64,000 bases of DNA. Source: Epiperipatus broadwayi. Lineage: Eukaryota; Onychophora; Udeonychophora; Euonychophora; Peripatidae. Positions within the stretch are counted from its first letter, which is position 1, and each line of letters opens with the position of its first letter. The DNA is taken from contig JAQFVV010000012.1 of NCBI GenBank assembly GCA_028023455.1, forward strand, positions 12,536,864-12,600,863, in the 5' to 3' direction. A program made the translations under genes and the position numbers. Under the pieces are notes generated by a model. It was not told the origin of the DNA and ran no database searches. It was given only the letters and a program-made list of their open reading frames with translations. Shown here piece after piece: positions 1 to 10,469 of this stretch.

Positions 1-912
1 AGTATTACAGATCTATTTTTGAATAAAGTTCCTAGGGGTCTTTAAATGCCTTGTCCCATGGCATTTCATATTAACATATGGGGAAGGGTGGAGATTGTAT
101 AAAAATCCATTACCATTTAACGGTAGAGTCAAAATTATTTAAGTCTATTGTTTATATGACTTGCTTAATAATAGATATAGCAATCTGATGAAATAAATTA
201 GTGGTTTCTTGGAAGTTCTTAATATATTCTATATCTATTGATTTTTAAATATTTTTTCTTAGGATAATTAAGTAGATTATTTTAAAATATATAATTTGAA
301 AATGTTTTTCATGCCAGATAAAAAATGGTAGAGTAATTGAAAGATTAATGAAACTTCAAACAAATTTAGTTCTTAGCTGACCATAATTACTGATTACTTA
401 CACATAAGAAAAGTTTTATAAATATGTCTATAGAATAAGATGACAAAAACAAAACAGAAGTATTATTATAAGAAGTAAGCAGTGGAGGCTATTTTCAAAA
501 TATTACATACACTTATAACTTTTAATTTATGTAAGCTATTGCTAAATATTTTTGGAACATATAGTTTCAACTTCATGTTTCACATTCATGCAATATATTG
601 TTCAACCCATAAATGAATACCTAGGCCTGAGTACTTGTTGTAGAATGTTGATTTTCAGATGCACATTAAAAATAGAATACAAAAATATTACATAATTTAA
701 AAAATAAAAATAAATCATCTTAAATAAATTATATTAAAATTGAATGCATTTCCGTGTTATTTAAAATATTCATGCACAGACTTTCTATTATCATTATTAT
801 AAAAATATTAAAACAGGCAAAACTCACTATATGTATTGCCACATATAGTAAACTAAAGTAATCAATGGATGCCTGAAGGCTTATGCATAAAATCCCCATC
901 TAGGGTTTACTC

Positions 913-971
913 ATCCAATATCCCCAGACTAGTGTCTGGCTTGTGGCCTTCATCAATGAGGAGCCTTGGAT
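913..971 (-). ncRNA. Hammerhead ribozyme-like segment A1 (core mutated)
   Basis: The reverse complement has distal stem I halves ATCCAA and TTGGAT, proximal stem I TCCTCA with TGGGGA, a GGC/CACAA/GCC stem-loop II, and a GTC cleavage triplet. The core has changed: CTGANGA reads TTGATGA and GAAAC reads GACAC, so this copy should not cleave. Confidence 0.7.
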
Positions 972-1366
972 CTGAGAGCACTGCATCTAGATCTTAGGAT
1001 CTAATGCAACCCTTCAGCAGCAACTTTTTATCTCCACTTAACTACAAAACTATGAGTCTTAAACTGAAAACCCCTTACTATTTTTAATCCAAGCTCATTA
1101 GCTTATATAGTCATATAGGTCTGAACTCAATTCAGTACCCATACATTTTGGTGTCTTTGGTTCTTTAATAACCATAGCCACTACTATCCTATTAGGCAGG
1201 ATTGGTTTTAAGTCAATAAACATCACATGATCACCATTTCTTATGCTTGCTTATAACTGCTATTAAAACAGTCAAAACTCACTAAACGTATTGCCCACAT
1301 AGCAAGCTAGAGTAATTAATGGATGCCAGAAGGCTTGTGCATAAAATCCCCATCTAGTGCCTACTC

Positions 1367-1425
1367 AGCCAATTTCCCCAGACTAGTTTCTGGTTTGTGG
1401 CCTTTGTCAGTGAGGAGCCTTGGAT
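1367..1425 (-). ncRNA. Hammerhead ribozyme-like segment A2 (G8 lost)
   Basis: The reverse complement keeps stem I (TCCTCA with TGGGGA), GAAAC and the TAGTC cleavage side. CTGACGA has become CTGACAA, which removes the essential G8 and looks like decay of a CpG. The distal stem is partly broken (ATCCAA against TTGGCT). Predicted inactive. Confidence 0.7.
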
Positions 1426-1472
1426 CTGGATCTTAGGATCTAATGTAATGGTGATCATGTGATATAAAAATA

Positions 1473-3600
1473 AATAACTATTAATCTTAAATATTATTAA
1501 AATTTAAATCTATTACATACTCTTTTTATTATTATCTAACTGTCCAATGTAAAAATATTTCAATGTATTTAAATGAAAAATAAAGTATTAATTTTAATAA
1601 AATAATTATATTTAAAATAATTCTGCCCACGAATGATTAAAATTGCTGCATTAAATTCCTAAATATAGATATTATTACACTATTGCAATATCAAGAATTT
1701 TTATAAGTATTAAAATGTGTGTTTTGTTTATACGTTAGCTTTACATTAGGCTAATGAAAAAAAAAATTAAAATCACATTTTAAAGCTTATTCCAGATGTA
1801 ATCATCATAATATATATATGTACATTTTTCAGATTATGAACTAAGGATAAACAACAATGAAATAAAAATGAATATAGTAATATAGTTATGAAATCAAAAT
1901 CCTAATTACTGTAAAAATATATTTTAAGAGAAAATAGAAAAAAATTCTCCTAGCAAAATGATATTTTATAGGTGCCAGCCACCTTTTGTAAATATTATTT
2001 ATTAGTGGAGCCTTGGTTTACAAATGAAAATTGACAAGATGCTGAACTATCAGTTTGCATTTTTTTTTAATGAAAATAATATTATAAGTTCTATTAAAAA
2101 GTATTATATGTTGGGGGGGGGGGGGGGTCAACAACATGAAAACATAACAATAATGAAATGTATTTAAGAAACAGATGTGATATGATGTATTATTTAACAA
2201 TTATAAAAACGGGAAAAGTGATGATGTATGCATATTAATATTTTTATAAACGAAAAAAATAAATTTATTTAGAAAAAAAAACTGATACATTTTCCTATTT
2301 AATATTTTAATGCAAAATCACTCAAAATATACATTTGAAAAAGCAACAAGCACTGTGAATGAAACTTATTAGCAACTTCATAATTTAGTAAGTAACATGA
2401 ATATCATTTAGCAAAACAATAAAGAGATCTAGATTCAAGTTTTGTTGATAAATTTTCTAGTACATGCAGTCTAGATGTCATACATGGTCACCTATTGTCG
2501 TGATGAAAGTAATGGTATTTATGGTGAACCTATTATTTGAATATATATATGTTTGTTGCAATTTTTGCCATACCCATTATCCACTTTTCCTGATTTGTAG
2601 ATATTTTTTTCTCACATTAATCATTTAAATTCTTTCACAATATTTACATGGATCACACTTAATGATTTAATCATTCCATGTTGGTCTCTTTTTTGCAACC
2701 ATTTTTAAAGGAACTGATATTATTTTCCTTCTATAATTAAAAAAAAAAAAAAGCATCAGTTAGATTCGTCTGTCACTTTCATGTATGGATAATGGCTTAA
2801 TCATAGAATAATACATACAAAATTAGCACCTGTTATTTATATATTTTAAAAAATTATAACAAATAACTGATTGATGCCAATAAATATAACGCAATATTTT
2901 GTTTAATTTGAATTTTGAGTATTTTACACGTTTAATATAAAAATATGCAGTAGGATAAAAATAATTCCATTTGCAGTCGTAAAATAGATCTATCAGAGCT
3001 TTTTCTTGAAACATTAAGTCAATTATTCTAATTGTTTTACAATAAAAATTATAAGAATTTTTCTACTATAAAAATTAAAATTATAAGAATTAAAAAAACA
3101 ACAACAAATAAATGTCTTCATCCCAACTTCACTGTTTATATTTCCATGTTCTCAAACAATAGAATAAAAATAGATGTTTTTACTTTATATGAGACAACAA
3201 TAGAATAAAAATATTGTATTAAAAAAAACAAAACAACAAAAGTTTTCAATGGAAAATGTATAAAATGAAAAGTCTCACGTGAAAAAAAAAATCCATGTCG
3301 TAACTGTAAAAATGAATATTAAAAAAAAGTGTATAAATTTTATTATATATTCCTTAAAATAGTTTTAATAAAAGATCAGTACAAAATGAATAAATTATTG
3401 ACAAAAGCATTATTTCATAAAATTACTGTCTGCCTTAATTCTAAAAGAAAAAAAATGTTATTAACAGACTTTTTTTCCTTACTTCTAAAAGAAAAAAAAA
3501 TGTTATTGACACACTTTATTTTTTAAATAAAAAAAAAACATAATTTATATCTAAAAATTATGTTTATCCTATTGATATAATTTGTACTCTTTTTTTTTTT
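1473..3600. other. AT-rich DNA without recognisable genes
   Basis: No coding or RNA feature is supported. It contains a run of 15 G at 2113-2127, poly-A tracts, and a 44-bp period duplication near 3438-3525 around CTAAAAG and ATGTTATT. The short reading frames here look like chance. Confidence 0.6.
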
Positions 3601-3612
3601 TTAAGTGTCATA

Positions 3613-3695
3613 GCATCGGCCGGGACGCGAACCCGCAACCCGGGCAACTGCCTGCAAATGCAAGGCAGTCACGCTGACCTCTCGACCACCAATGC
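3613..3695 (-). pseudogene. tRNA-like sequence followed by poly-A (SINE head or tRNA pseudogene)
   Basis: On the minus strand 83 nt begin GCATTGG and end CCGATGC, a fully paired 7-bp acceptor stem with one G-T pair. A GTC/GAC D-stem follows, then an A-box-like TGGTCGAGAGG, a TGCCT/AGGCA anticodon-stem-like hairpin with an oversized loop, and a B-box-like GGTTCGCGTCC. The length and 3-bp D-stem resemble type II (Leu/Ser) tRNAs, but the nine-base loop gives no clear anticodon. After TATGACACTT a poly-A run follows on the same strand, pointing to retroposition. It is strikingly GC-rich against its surroundings, so probably young. Confidence 0.6.
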
Positions 3696-3813
3696 AAGAC
3701 TTTTTTTAACGCAGAGGCAAATCTTTCCATACAGTAGCACCACTCAGTGCAAACCAGAGTAATCAATGGATACAAAAAAGTTTATACATAAAATCGCCAT
3801 CTAGTGCTTATTC

Positions 3814-3872
3814 ATGCAATATCTCCAGACTAGTTTCTAACTTGTGGATTTCATCATTGAGGAGTCTTGGAT
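3814..3872 (-). ncRNA. Hammerhead ribozyme-like segment A3 (degenerate)
   Basis: On the minus strand GAAAC, TAGTC and stem I (TCCTCA against TGGAGA) are recognisable. The first core base is A instead of C (AATGATGA), and stem II has lost a pair. Predicted inactive. Confidence 0.6.
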
Positions 3873-4315
3873 CTGAGAGCATTGCACCTAGACCTTAGGA
3901 TATAATGCAATCCTCCAGCAGTTACCTTTTATCTTTTTAGTTTGACCCAAAATGAAAACACAATAATGTCTTCAATTCAAGTTCATTTGCTTGAATAGTC
4001 ATATAGATCTGAACTCAGTTCAACATCTATACATTTTGGTGTCTTTGATTCTTTAATAACTACAGTCACCATAATTCTATTAAGCAGAATTGGTATTGAA
4101 TCACTAAACATCACATGATCACCACTCTTTTCTATTTACACACAAAGACAAAACATTCTATGCAGTAGTGCTACTCAGTGCAAGTAAATGAGCTTGAATT
4201 GAAAATATTATTGTGTTTTCACTTTTGACTCAAATCATTATAGTTAACTAAAATGATGAAATGTAACAGTTGGAGGGCTGCACTAGTTCCTAAGGTCTAA
4301 ATGCAGTGCTCTCAG

Positions 4316-4374
4316 AACCAAGGCTTTTCACTGATGAAGACCACAAACTAGAAATTAGTCTGGAGATATTAGAT
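4316..4374 (+). ncRNA. Hammerhead ribozyme-like segment A4 (core kept, stem II broken)
   Basis: CTGATGA at 4331-4337, GAAA at 4351-4354 and a GTC triplet at 4358-4360 are all present. Proximal stem I is TTTTCA with TGGAGA and pairs fully, using an A-T pair where the 10167 copy has G-C, a compensatory difference. Stem II (GAC/ACT) and part of the distal stem are broken, so activity is doubtful. Confidence 0.65.
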
Positions 4375-4679
4375 GAGTTGACACTAGATGGGGATTTTAT
4401 GCATAAACTTTTGTGCATTCATTGATTACTCTGGTTTGCACTGAGTGGTACTACTACATAGAGAGTTTTGTCTCTGTGTTAAAGCTTATGTAATCATAAA
4501 GAATGGTGTTCATGTGATATTTAGTGGTTTAAATTTTTTAACTTCAGCATGAGAAATTGAATAGGTTTTCTGTCCCCTATGATGGATTTTTTTAATTAAA
4601 AAATATATATGTACCTATGATTAATTAACAAATTTATTATTTTGTAAAAAAAAAAGTTAATATTCTCTTACCTGGCTTG

Positions 4680-5346
4680 ATGACATCATCATTGCCACAT
4701 TCAATTAACAATATTTTTATATGTCAGATGGTTGGCTCATGGGAGTACCATTTAGCATAATCTTATTCATACATAAGCCACTTCAAAGATAAACTTCTTC
4801 CTAAATACTTTATTATCATGCCCAACTTTGTCGCCAGACTTGAGTCATCCATCATCAATATTCAATTGGATTTCCAAGTGCATTGCTCTCTATCATTTAT
4901 TACCATTACTTGGAAAGAAGACTTGCAGAGTGAGATTAAATATTTGGACATCTGTATACAATAAGATGCAAGTCAACTAAATTACGCTATGCGTAACAAA
5001 CCTTGGAGGTCAGAGGCTTCACACACCCTATATAAAACTCTCCACTCACACATAAATTTGCAGATCTTTCATCATCCCTTTTTTATAATTATCACTTATG
5101 GAAAATGAAGCCTCCTGAAAAACTTAGACCAATATATAAAAAAAACTCATTAACATTGGATTCAAACCAAACCATCTCACAAAATAGGCAAAACAATTTT
5201 ACAAGAAATTACATACCAACCCTCCCAAAGATGACAAACCATGGATTCTTCTTTCACAATCCATTCTTTCACTAAAAACTTTATTAAAATCTTCTCTCCT
5301 TCCTTCAAGCTGTTTTCATACTCCCCCCCACTCAACCAATAGATGA
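4680..5346 (+). other. Coding-like sequence upstream of a Penelope-like endonuclease
   Basis: The plus strand is less AT-biased than its flanks and translates in several broken frames into protein-like text, for example around FVARLESSIINIQLD. It leads into the GIY-YIG-like stretch from 5347. I infer it is the decayed central or reverse transcriptase part of the same element, but I could not assign conserved motifs. Confidence 0.35.
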
Positions 5347-5637
5347 ATTAACAATTCCAAAGACTGCCTACCCTGTGATCAGACTCTTCACACAATCTAC
5401 AAAATCCCATATCCCAAAACGGGATACAGTGCCATATACTATGGAAAATCCCATCCATCTCTCTCTACTTGTGTTTCTCAGTACTGTTACTTATACAAAA
5501 GAACTCTGAATAAACCCAAATATAATTCCATTTTTTTAGAACACCAAAGGTCCACCCACCATATATTTGAACTGTCTTCTGCTTCCATTGCATGCATAGA
5601 ATGCCATGACTCTAAATGTAAAATCAAAAAAGCATGA
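5347..5637 (+). pseudogene. Penelope-like element GIY-YIG endonuclease remnant, copy 1
   Basis: One frame is open for 96 codons from 5347 to a TGA at 5635-5637. It contains TIYKIPYPKTGYSAIYYGK, which resembles the GIY and YIG halves of this nuclease family, then VSQYCYLYKR, LEHQRSTHHIFEL and CHDSKCKIKKA. The last parts align by eye with the remnants at 7150-7430 and 33566-33927 (shared patterns YYG, VxQHxxLY, EHxxxxHxF and KCKxKxA). In Penelope-like elements this domain follows the reverse transcriptase and nicks the target. No start codon is visible, so this is a fragment. The family call rests on motif spacing, not on a search. Confidence 0.55.
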
Positions 5638-5764
5638 TTATAGCTAACCCCACCTATTCTATAAACCAAAAGGAAGCATGCTTCTCTCCAACAGTTTGGA
5701 CTTTCTAATTTACTTTGTATATATTTAAGTATTTGTCACATACATTTTTTATCATGTGCACACA

Positions 5765-7139
5765 AGACAAAAACTTATTGAAAGCACTCAGCTAATTAAT
5801 ATTACAATTTGTATTTAGTTTCATCATTGCTTGCATTTTGGCACAATTGGGCATATTACTTGTTAAATTGGGAAATCTACATTTTTCTTATTTTTATATT
5901 ATTATTAAGAAGTTAATGCATTGAATGTTATGCATTTGCATAGATGTTCTCAAATAAAGAGTGAAGAAATATATGAAATCTAAAAGAAATACTAAATAGA
6001 ACAGATGAATAAATACTTGATCTGTGATTTTAAAAACATGAAATAAGATGAATGAATGTGCACTTTATATTTAATGTAAAATGAATGCAATACAGAATTA
6101 ATAGCTGATTAATAATGTTAAATATAGAATAGTACAAAATAATAAGCAAATTAATGCATGATATTAAAGTTAAATATAAAATAGAAATGATGAATAAATA
6201 TATTATGACCTAATTATTTAAAGGATTTGTTAAGGTTTGATATTTGATTTTTATTATAGTCATCATGCATTTTGCAATTATTTGCATGCGATTGGTTGTA
6301 TATATATATTTGTAACATTACTTGTTATTTAAATAATAAAAGTTGTTTGAAAAGGTATTAGCCATGTAATCTATTACCTTAACCTCATTTATACTTAAAT
6401 AATAAATTATTAATGTGATAATCTAATTTACAATTTTTAATTCACATTATTAGTTTGAATCCATCTATACTTATTTAAATTCTAGCAGTAGTTTTTCTGA
6501 TAATTAAGCATACAATTTTTTTTTCCAAAACACACTTTTTTTTTGTTTTAGCAGTACTTTTTTAAAAGCAAATTGAAAGACTTCGCATATCGTTAATGTT
6601 TAACAGAAATAGTGGACTTAATCCGTGAAGAATTCATTAACTTCACATGCCCAAATCAAAATGATTTAGATTTGCCTATATAATTAGAAAAATATGTTGA
6701 AGTAAGAGTGAGCCACTTTTATCTTTATAAAGTTGAATCTTGCATTTAAATTTGTAGATGACTCTCTTGTAATAAATTAAGCACTCAAGGAGCATGTACT
6801 AAGGTTATAGCCTTATCTAAGCATTTTTTATTCTTTCTAAATTCTTGTATAAATTTAAATATATTAATTTGATGAGTGTCAAAGATTAAAAAAAAAGATT
6901 TACACAAAACAAATTATATAATTAGTATTTTATTATTAGTAAAAATATTATTTCTCCTTTTTTGCACTCATTGTATCTATATATAAAAATATTTTGAACG
7001 TTTATTCAAGAAAAAGTGTTACTGTTTTTATTATTGTTATAATTTGCTGAGTAGGCTTTGCCTCATGAAGCAATACAACATAAAGTGTGCATTATATACA
7101 TGACTTGTTTATATATTCTATTTTTTTTATAAGGGAACT
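5765..7139. other. AT-rich DNA without recognisable features
   Basis: Simple AT-rich sequence with short homopolymers. No gene, RNA or repeat could be supported. Confidence 0.5.
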
Positions 7140-7149
7140 TTGTTTATAA

Positions 7150-7430
7150 CATGGGGATTATTAGCAATAAATCATGCTTTTTTGAATTTATGCTTCCTAT
7201 CATCCTGCTCAAAGCAAACTACCTCATTGGTTCAAAAGTGTGGCTGCATGCTCTGTCATACCTTAAAAGATACTGATTTATATTCAGAGTTCTTTTTTGC
7301 ACTGCTATATAGATATTTATGCTGTGCCACTCTTGTAATAATATTTGCATAAAATTTACCATAATACACCACAAGCAAGAGAAATTTCTGCACTTGATTT
7401 TTTATACCAACTATGGGATGCTCTGAGGGT
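7150..7430 (-). pseudogene. Penelope-like GIY-YIG remnant, copy 2
   Basis: The minus strand from about 7410 reads YYGKFYANIITRVAQHKYL followed by SSAKKNSEYKS and, after a frameshift, EHAATH and SKKHDL. The IITRV-QHK-LY segment matches the 33.6-kb copy almost exactly. Near 7150-7200 there is also nucleotide similarity to the complement of 5600-5660 (shared ATCATGCTTTTTTGA). At least one frameshift and stops make it dead. The plus-strand frame at 7140-7352 is a shadow of it. Confidence 0.55.
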
Positions 7431-8750
7431 TTCTTTGTTAAACATTTAAAACATTAGTATTTTAATATATTTCATTAATTAAATATTATTAATATTATAA
7501 GACCTTATTATTATTAAATTTATTTTTCATACATTTTTTATATTATTTAATTTATAATCACAAATGCTACATAAGAAAATGCCAAAGCTTTCATATTTTC
7601 AATAATTCTATCTTGATCAAACTCAGGTTATAGCTAACTAAGTTTTTAGCATGGCTTTATTATTATACTTCTCAGATAAATCAGATTGTGCAATAACTAT
7701 TGAATAAATTTAATTTTTTAAATAAATGACTCATTGAATATCATATTTATTTAATAAATCTTAACCCTTTAACAATTTGACATTTTCTATTGTCCTATCT
7801 GGTGAGAGTTTTTGATAATGCTTAATTTTTCATTTCTATATGAAATCTTTATTTCATACTATAAAATCATTATTTTACACTAAAACTAAAAAATTGGTCT
7901 TGATTTTTTTTTAATAGAATTTTATAAATGAATAATATTTTTAAAATACACAATTTTTTATTTTATATATTTAAAAAAAAAAAGACTTTATTAAAAATGT
8001 CACTAATTAATATACTGTAAATATTCTTTTAGAAAATGAACAAATTCTTTTTAATTGTAAGTCTACTTTGTTAATAAATAAAGTTTGTTATAAATCTGTC
8101 AAATTTTGCCTTAAAAACCTGATATTTACTTTTCAATTATTAAAGGGTTTGAAAAAATAACACTATGTCAATTTTGACAGATGATGAATTTCATATGAAG
8201 TATTGCAAAAAGGAAAGATTGCCTTAAAATAAATATTTTCTTTAGAAAACAATAAAGTCAAGGTGATTGATATTTACCAACTATCTATATGAATTTGACT
8301 TTTTCAGAATTTTTTAAATTAAAAAAATCAATAAAATCAGTATGGGAAAATTTATGTTATTAAAAATCCAATGCTAATACATGTTATAGTAATGATAAAA
8401 CAACATTCTAAATCCATGGAACTACCAGTCTTTTTCTAAGAACAACACATAATAATTCTAAATAAATATGAGAGTGATTAAGTAAAGCCATTAAAATATT
8501 GATATTACTTTTATAACATATCCAACATTGTGGTAACAATAATAGTATTATATATTCTAAGTCATTACATTTATAGATTTAAAAACTGGCACTAACTTGA
8601 CTGTCATTATTCACTGAATGGTATAGTCAGAATTTCCTCACTCTATCTGCATAACTTTCAGGTATTTTCCATCTATCATATCTCTTACAGTCAAAACAAA
8701 TCTATACAGCCATAAAGTTATGAAGAATATTCATTGTGATAATGCATTTC
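7431..8750. other. AT-rich DNA without recognisable features
   Basis: No gene or repeat recognised; several runs of A and T and short AT palindromes only. Confidence 0.5.
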
Positions 8751-8753
8751 TTC

Positions 8754-9345
8754 TTATAAATTAATTTCATGTATAGCTGCACCTTTTCCATAGTTCAGAA
8801 ATATTTTTGGAAAATTATTTTTTAGAGCAAATTCATAAGCAACTATTTTATATTGAGCTAAAGGTGTGGTGCTATGACCCATGAAAGCAGCAGATAAATT
8901 TCTTACATATATCTGACTATCTCTAATAAAGTTTACAATCTGACAATTTCCAGCAAGAGTCATAAAAGTTACTTTGAATATATTACTTCTATGTTCAATA
9001 TCATAAAATAAAAATGATAGACTGTTGGCCCAATCTTATGTCATGAGATTCAAATCATTAGAAACACTTGTAAGACCTATATCTAAATTATTAAAATATT
9101 TTGTATCTATTATTTTAGAATGTGATATATTTACACATTTTCCAGAATGTTTTATTTTGTACATCAATTCTAATTTAACTACCTTTAGTCAAGTTTATCT
9201 ATTTTCTCTTGATAGCCATCATGTTAGTGTTTTTATGACACTGCAATGGTATCCACTTATTCCTTGAGTTCTCGTGATAGCTGATTAATATTAACCTTAC
9301 ATCTTTCAGTCATATTTTGGCATTCATCCTAAATAACAGTCAAAA
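8754..9345 (-). pseudogene. Unrecognised coding remnant
   Basis: Reading the minus strand from about 9185, one frame runs to 8754 with a single stop (after NLMT). It includes NLDIGLTSVSNDLNL, FYDIEHRSNIFKVT, SQIYVRNLSAAFMGHSTTP and NNFPKIFLNYGKG. The last 69 residues (8754-8963) are fully open. Further upstream ECQNMTERCKVNINQLSREL appears in a nearby frame. The amino acid mix is protein-like rather than the poly-I/poly-K typical of chance frames here. I do not recognise the family. It could be a transposon fragment or an old exon. Confidence 0.35.
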
Positions 9346-9895
9346 AAGCCTTTTTTTCTGATGTGAAAATATACAATGGAAAATAATAACTCTAATATAA
9401 CTTGAATAAAATATATAGCTCAGTCATTCATCACCCTATGTAACAGAATAAAAATGAGCCCTGAAATTGGACATTATTTGTAACTGAATAAAATATAAAT
9501 CAAAGAAAAATAATACTAATTTTATAATGGCATATTAATAATAGAATGAATATAATAAACTAAACTAAATGAATACCAATCAATAAATAATTATTCAATC
9601 CTTAAAATAATCCTTTACCTAATCATGGATCCTACTGTTAACTATACTAAAGCAAAACAGTGATGATAATCTTTATTATAGAATCATAAGTTCAAACAGA
9701 CTTTTAGAATAGACAGAACACAAACAAAAGTTATTATTTCAAATACCCTAAATACAAATCTTACTTAAAATATATTAAAATAAAGCAATTAAACCAAATA
9801 TGACAGTTTCAAAACAATGATATTTGTTTAAGATGTATTTTGTTTATAATCAAATGAAAATAATAATAAATCATTAAACAAATGAATTCTAATAT

Positions 9896-10310
9896 ACATC
9901 ACATGACCACAATCTCTTATGCTTGTGTATAACTGTTGTTAAAACAGGCAAAACTCACTATACGTATCCACACACAGCAAGCTAGTGTAATCATTGGACA
10001 CCAGAAGGCTTGTGCATAAAATCCCCATCTAGTGCCTATTCATCCAATATCCCAAGACATTAAAGTGTTTTCAGTTTAAGACTCATAGTTTTGTAGTTAA
10101 ATGGAGATAAAAGGTGGTTGCTGGAGGGTTGCATTAGATCCTAAGATCTAGATGCAGTGCTCTCAGATCCAAGGCTTCTCACTGACGAAGGCCACAAGCC
10201 AGAAACTAGTCTGGGGATATTGGATAAGTAGGCACTAGATGAGGATTTTATGCACAAGCCTTTTGGCATCCATTGATTACTCTAGCTTGCTGTGTGTGGC
10301 ATATGTATAG
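9896..10310 (+). mobile_element. Family A hammerhead repeat with 13-bp target duplication
   Basis: The 415-bp insertion is bounded by the identical 13-mer TGAATTCTAATAT at 9883-9895 and 10311-10323. The left part (9896-10056) is a family A segment on the minus strand that stops almost at the ribozyme cleavage position (CAAGAC, complement of GTCTTG). The rest (about 10064-10310) is a plus-strand unit with an intact-looking hammerhead at 10167-10225. The two parts form an inverted repeat of roughly 100 bp per arm. There is no reading frame. The long exact duplication argues for retroposition and relative youth. Confidence 0.8.
10167..10225 (+). ncRNA. Type I hammerhead ribozyme A5, best-preserved family A copy
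   Basis: Distal stem I ATCCAA (10167-10172) pairs with TTGGAT (10220-10225). An internal loop GGC/TA follows, then proximal stem I TTCTCA (10176-10181) pairs with TGGGGA (10212-10217), two pairs being G-T. The core is CTGACGA at 10182-10188 and GAAA at 10202-10205. Stem II is GGC (10190-10192) and GCC (10198-10200) closing CACAA; the first position is an A-A mismatch (10189/10201), unlike the usual G-C. After C206 a two-base gap TA leads to GTC at 10209-10211, so cleavage is predicted after C10211. Stem III is only two pairs, as in hammerheads thought to act as dimers. Confidence 0.75.
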
Positions 10311-10469
10311 TGAATTCTAATATGCCTAATGAATCAAACATTGCTTATAATAATATGAACGTATACTAAAATGTATTATATCTAAGTAAAATAATTCATG
10401 AATTATTGAAAGAACAGCTTTAGTATGTAATATGAGTTTACAATATTCATAATATCTAAATAAATATAT

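Larger units (their letters stand above)
808..1462 (-). mobile_element. Family A hammerhead repeat, tandem double copy
   Basis: On the minus strand two related units follow one another, each containing a 59-nt hammerhead-like segment (1367-1425, then 913-971), 454 bp apart in the same direction. The minus strand starts with TCACATGATCACC at about 1462 and ends with GAGTTTTGCCTGTTTT near 810; both ends recur in the other family A copies. A 10-bp direct repeat, TATAAAAATA, flanks the block at 798-807 and 1463-1472, a plausible target-site duplication, although such matches are cheap in this AT-rich DNA. The unit at the low-coordinate end lacks the middle part of the full unit. I see no open reading frame, so it is non-autonomous. 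Two hammerheads in direct repeat is the genomic form expected of a retrozyme dimer. Confidence 0.75.
3711..4533. mobile_element. Family A hammerhead repeat, inverted double copy
   Basis: Two family A units sit head to head: the first is read on the minus strand (hammerhead at 3814-3872), the second on the plus strand (4316-4374), joined near 4186. The left end begins GCAGAGGCAAATC, the complement of the GTTTTGCCTCTG-type end, and the right end finishes TTTAGTGGTTTAAA. The 9-bp repeat TTTTTTAAC occurs at 3702-3710 and 4534-4542, a candidate target-site duplication. The shared internal segment includes TGGTGTCTTTG and ATCACATGATCACC. There is no reading frame; the element is non-autonomous. Confidence 0.7.

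Noticed and set aside
9025-9267. 80-codon plus-strand frame
   Set aside because: It overlaps the better-composed minus-strand remnant and looks like its shadow.
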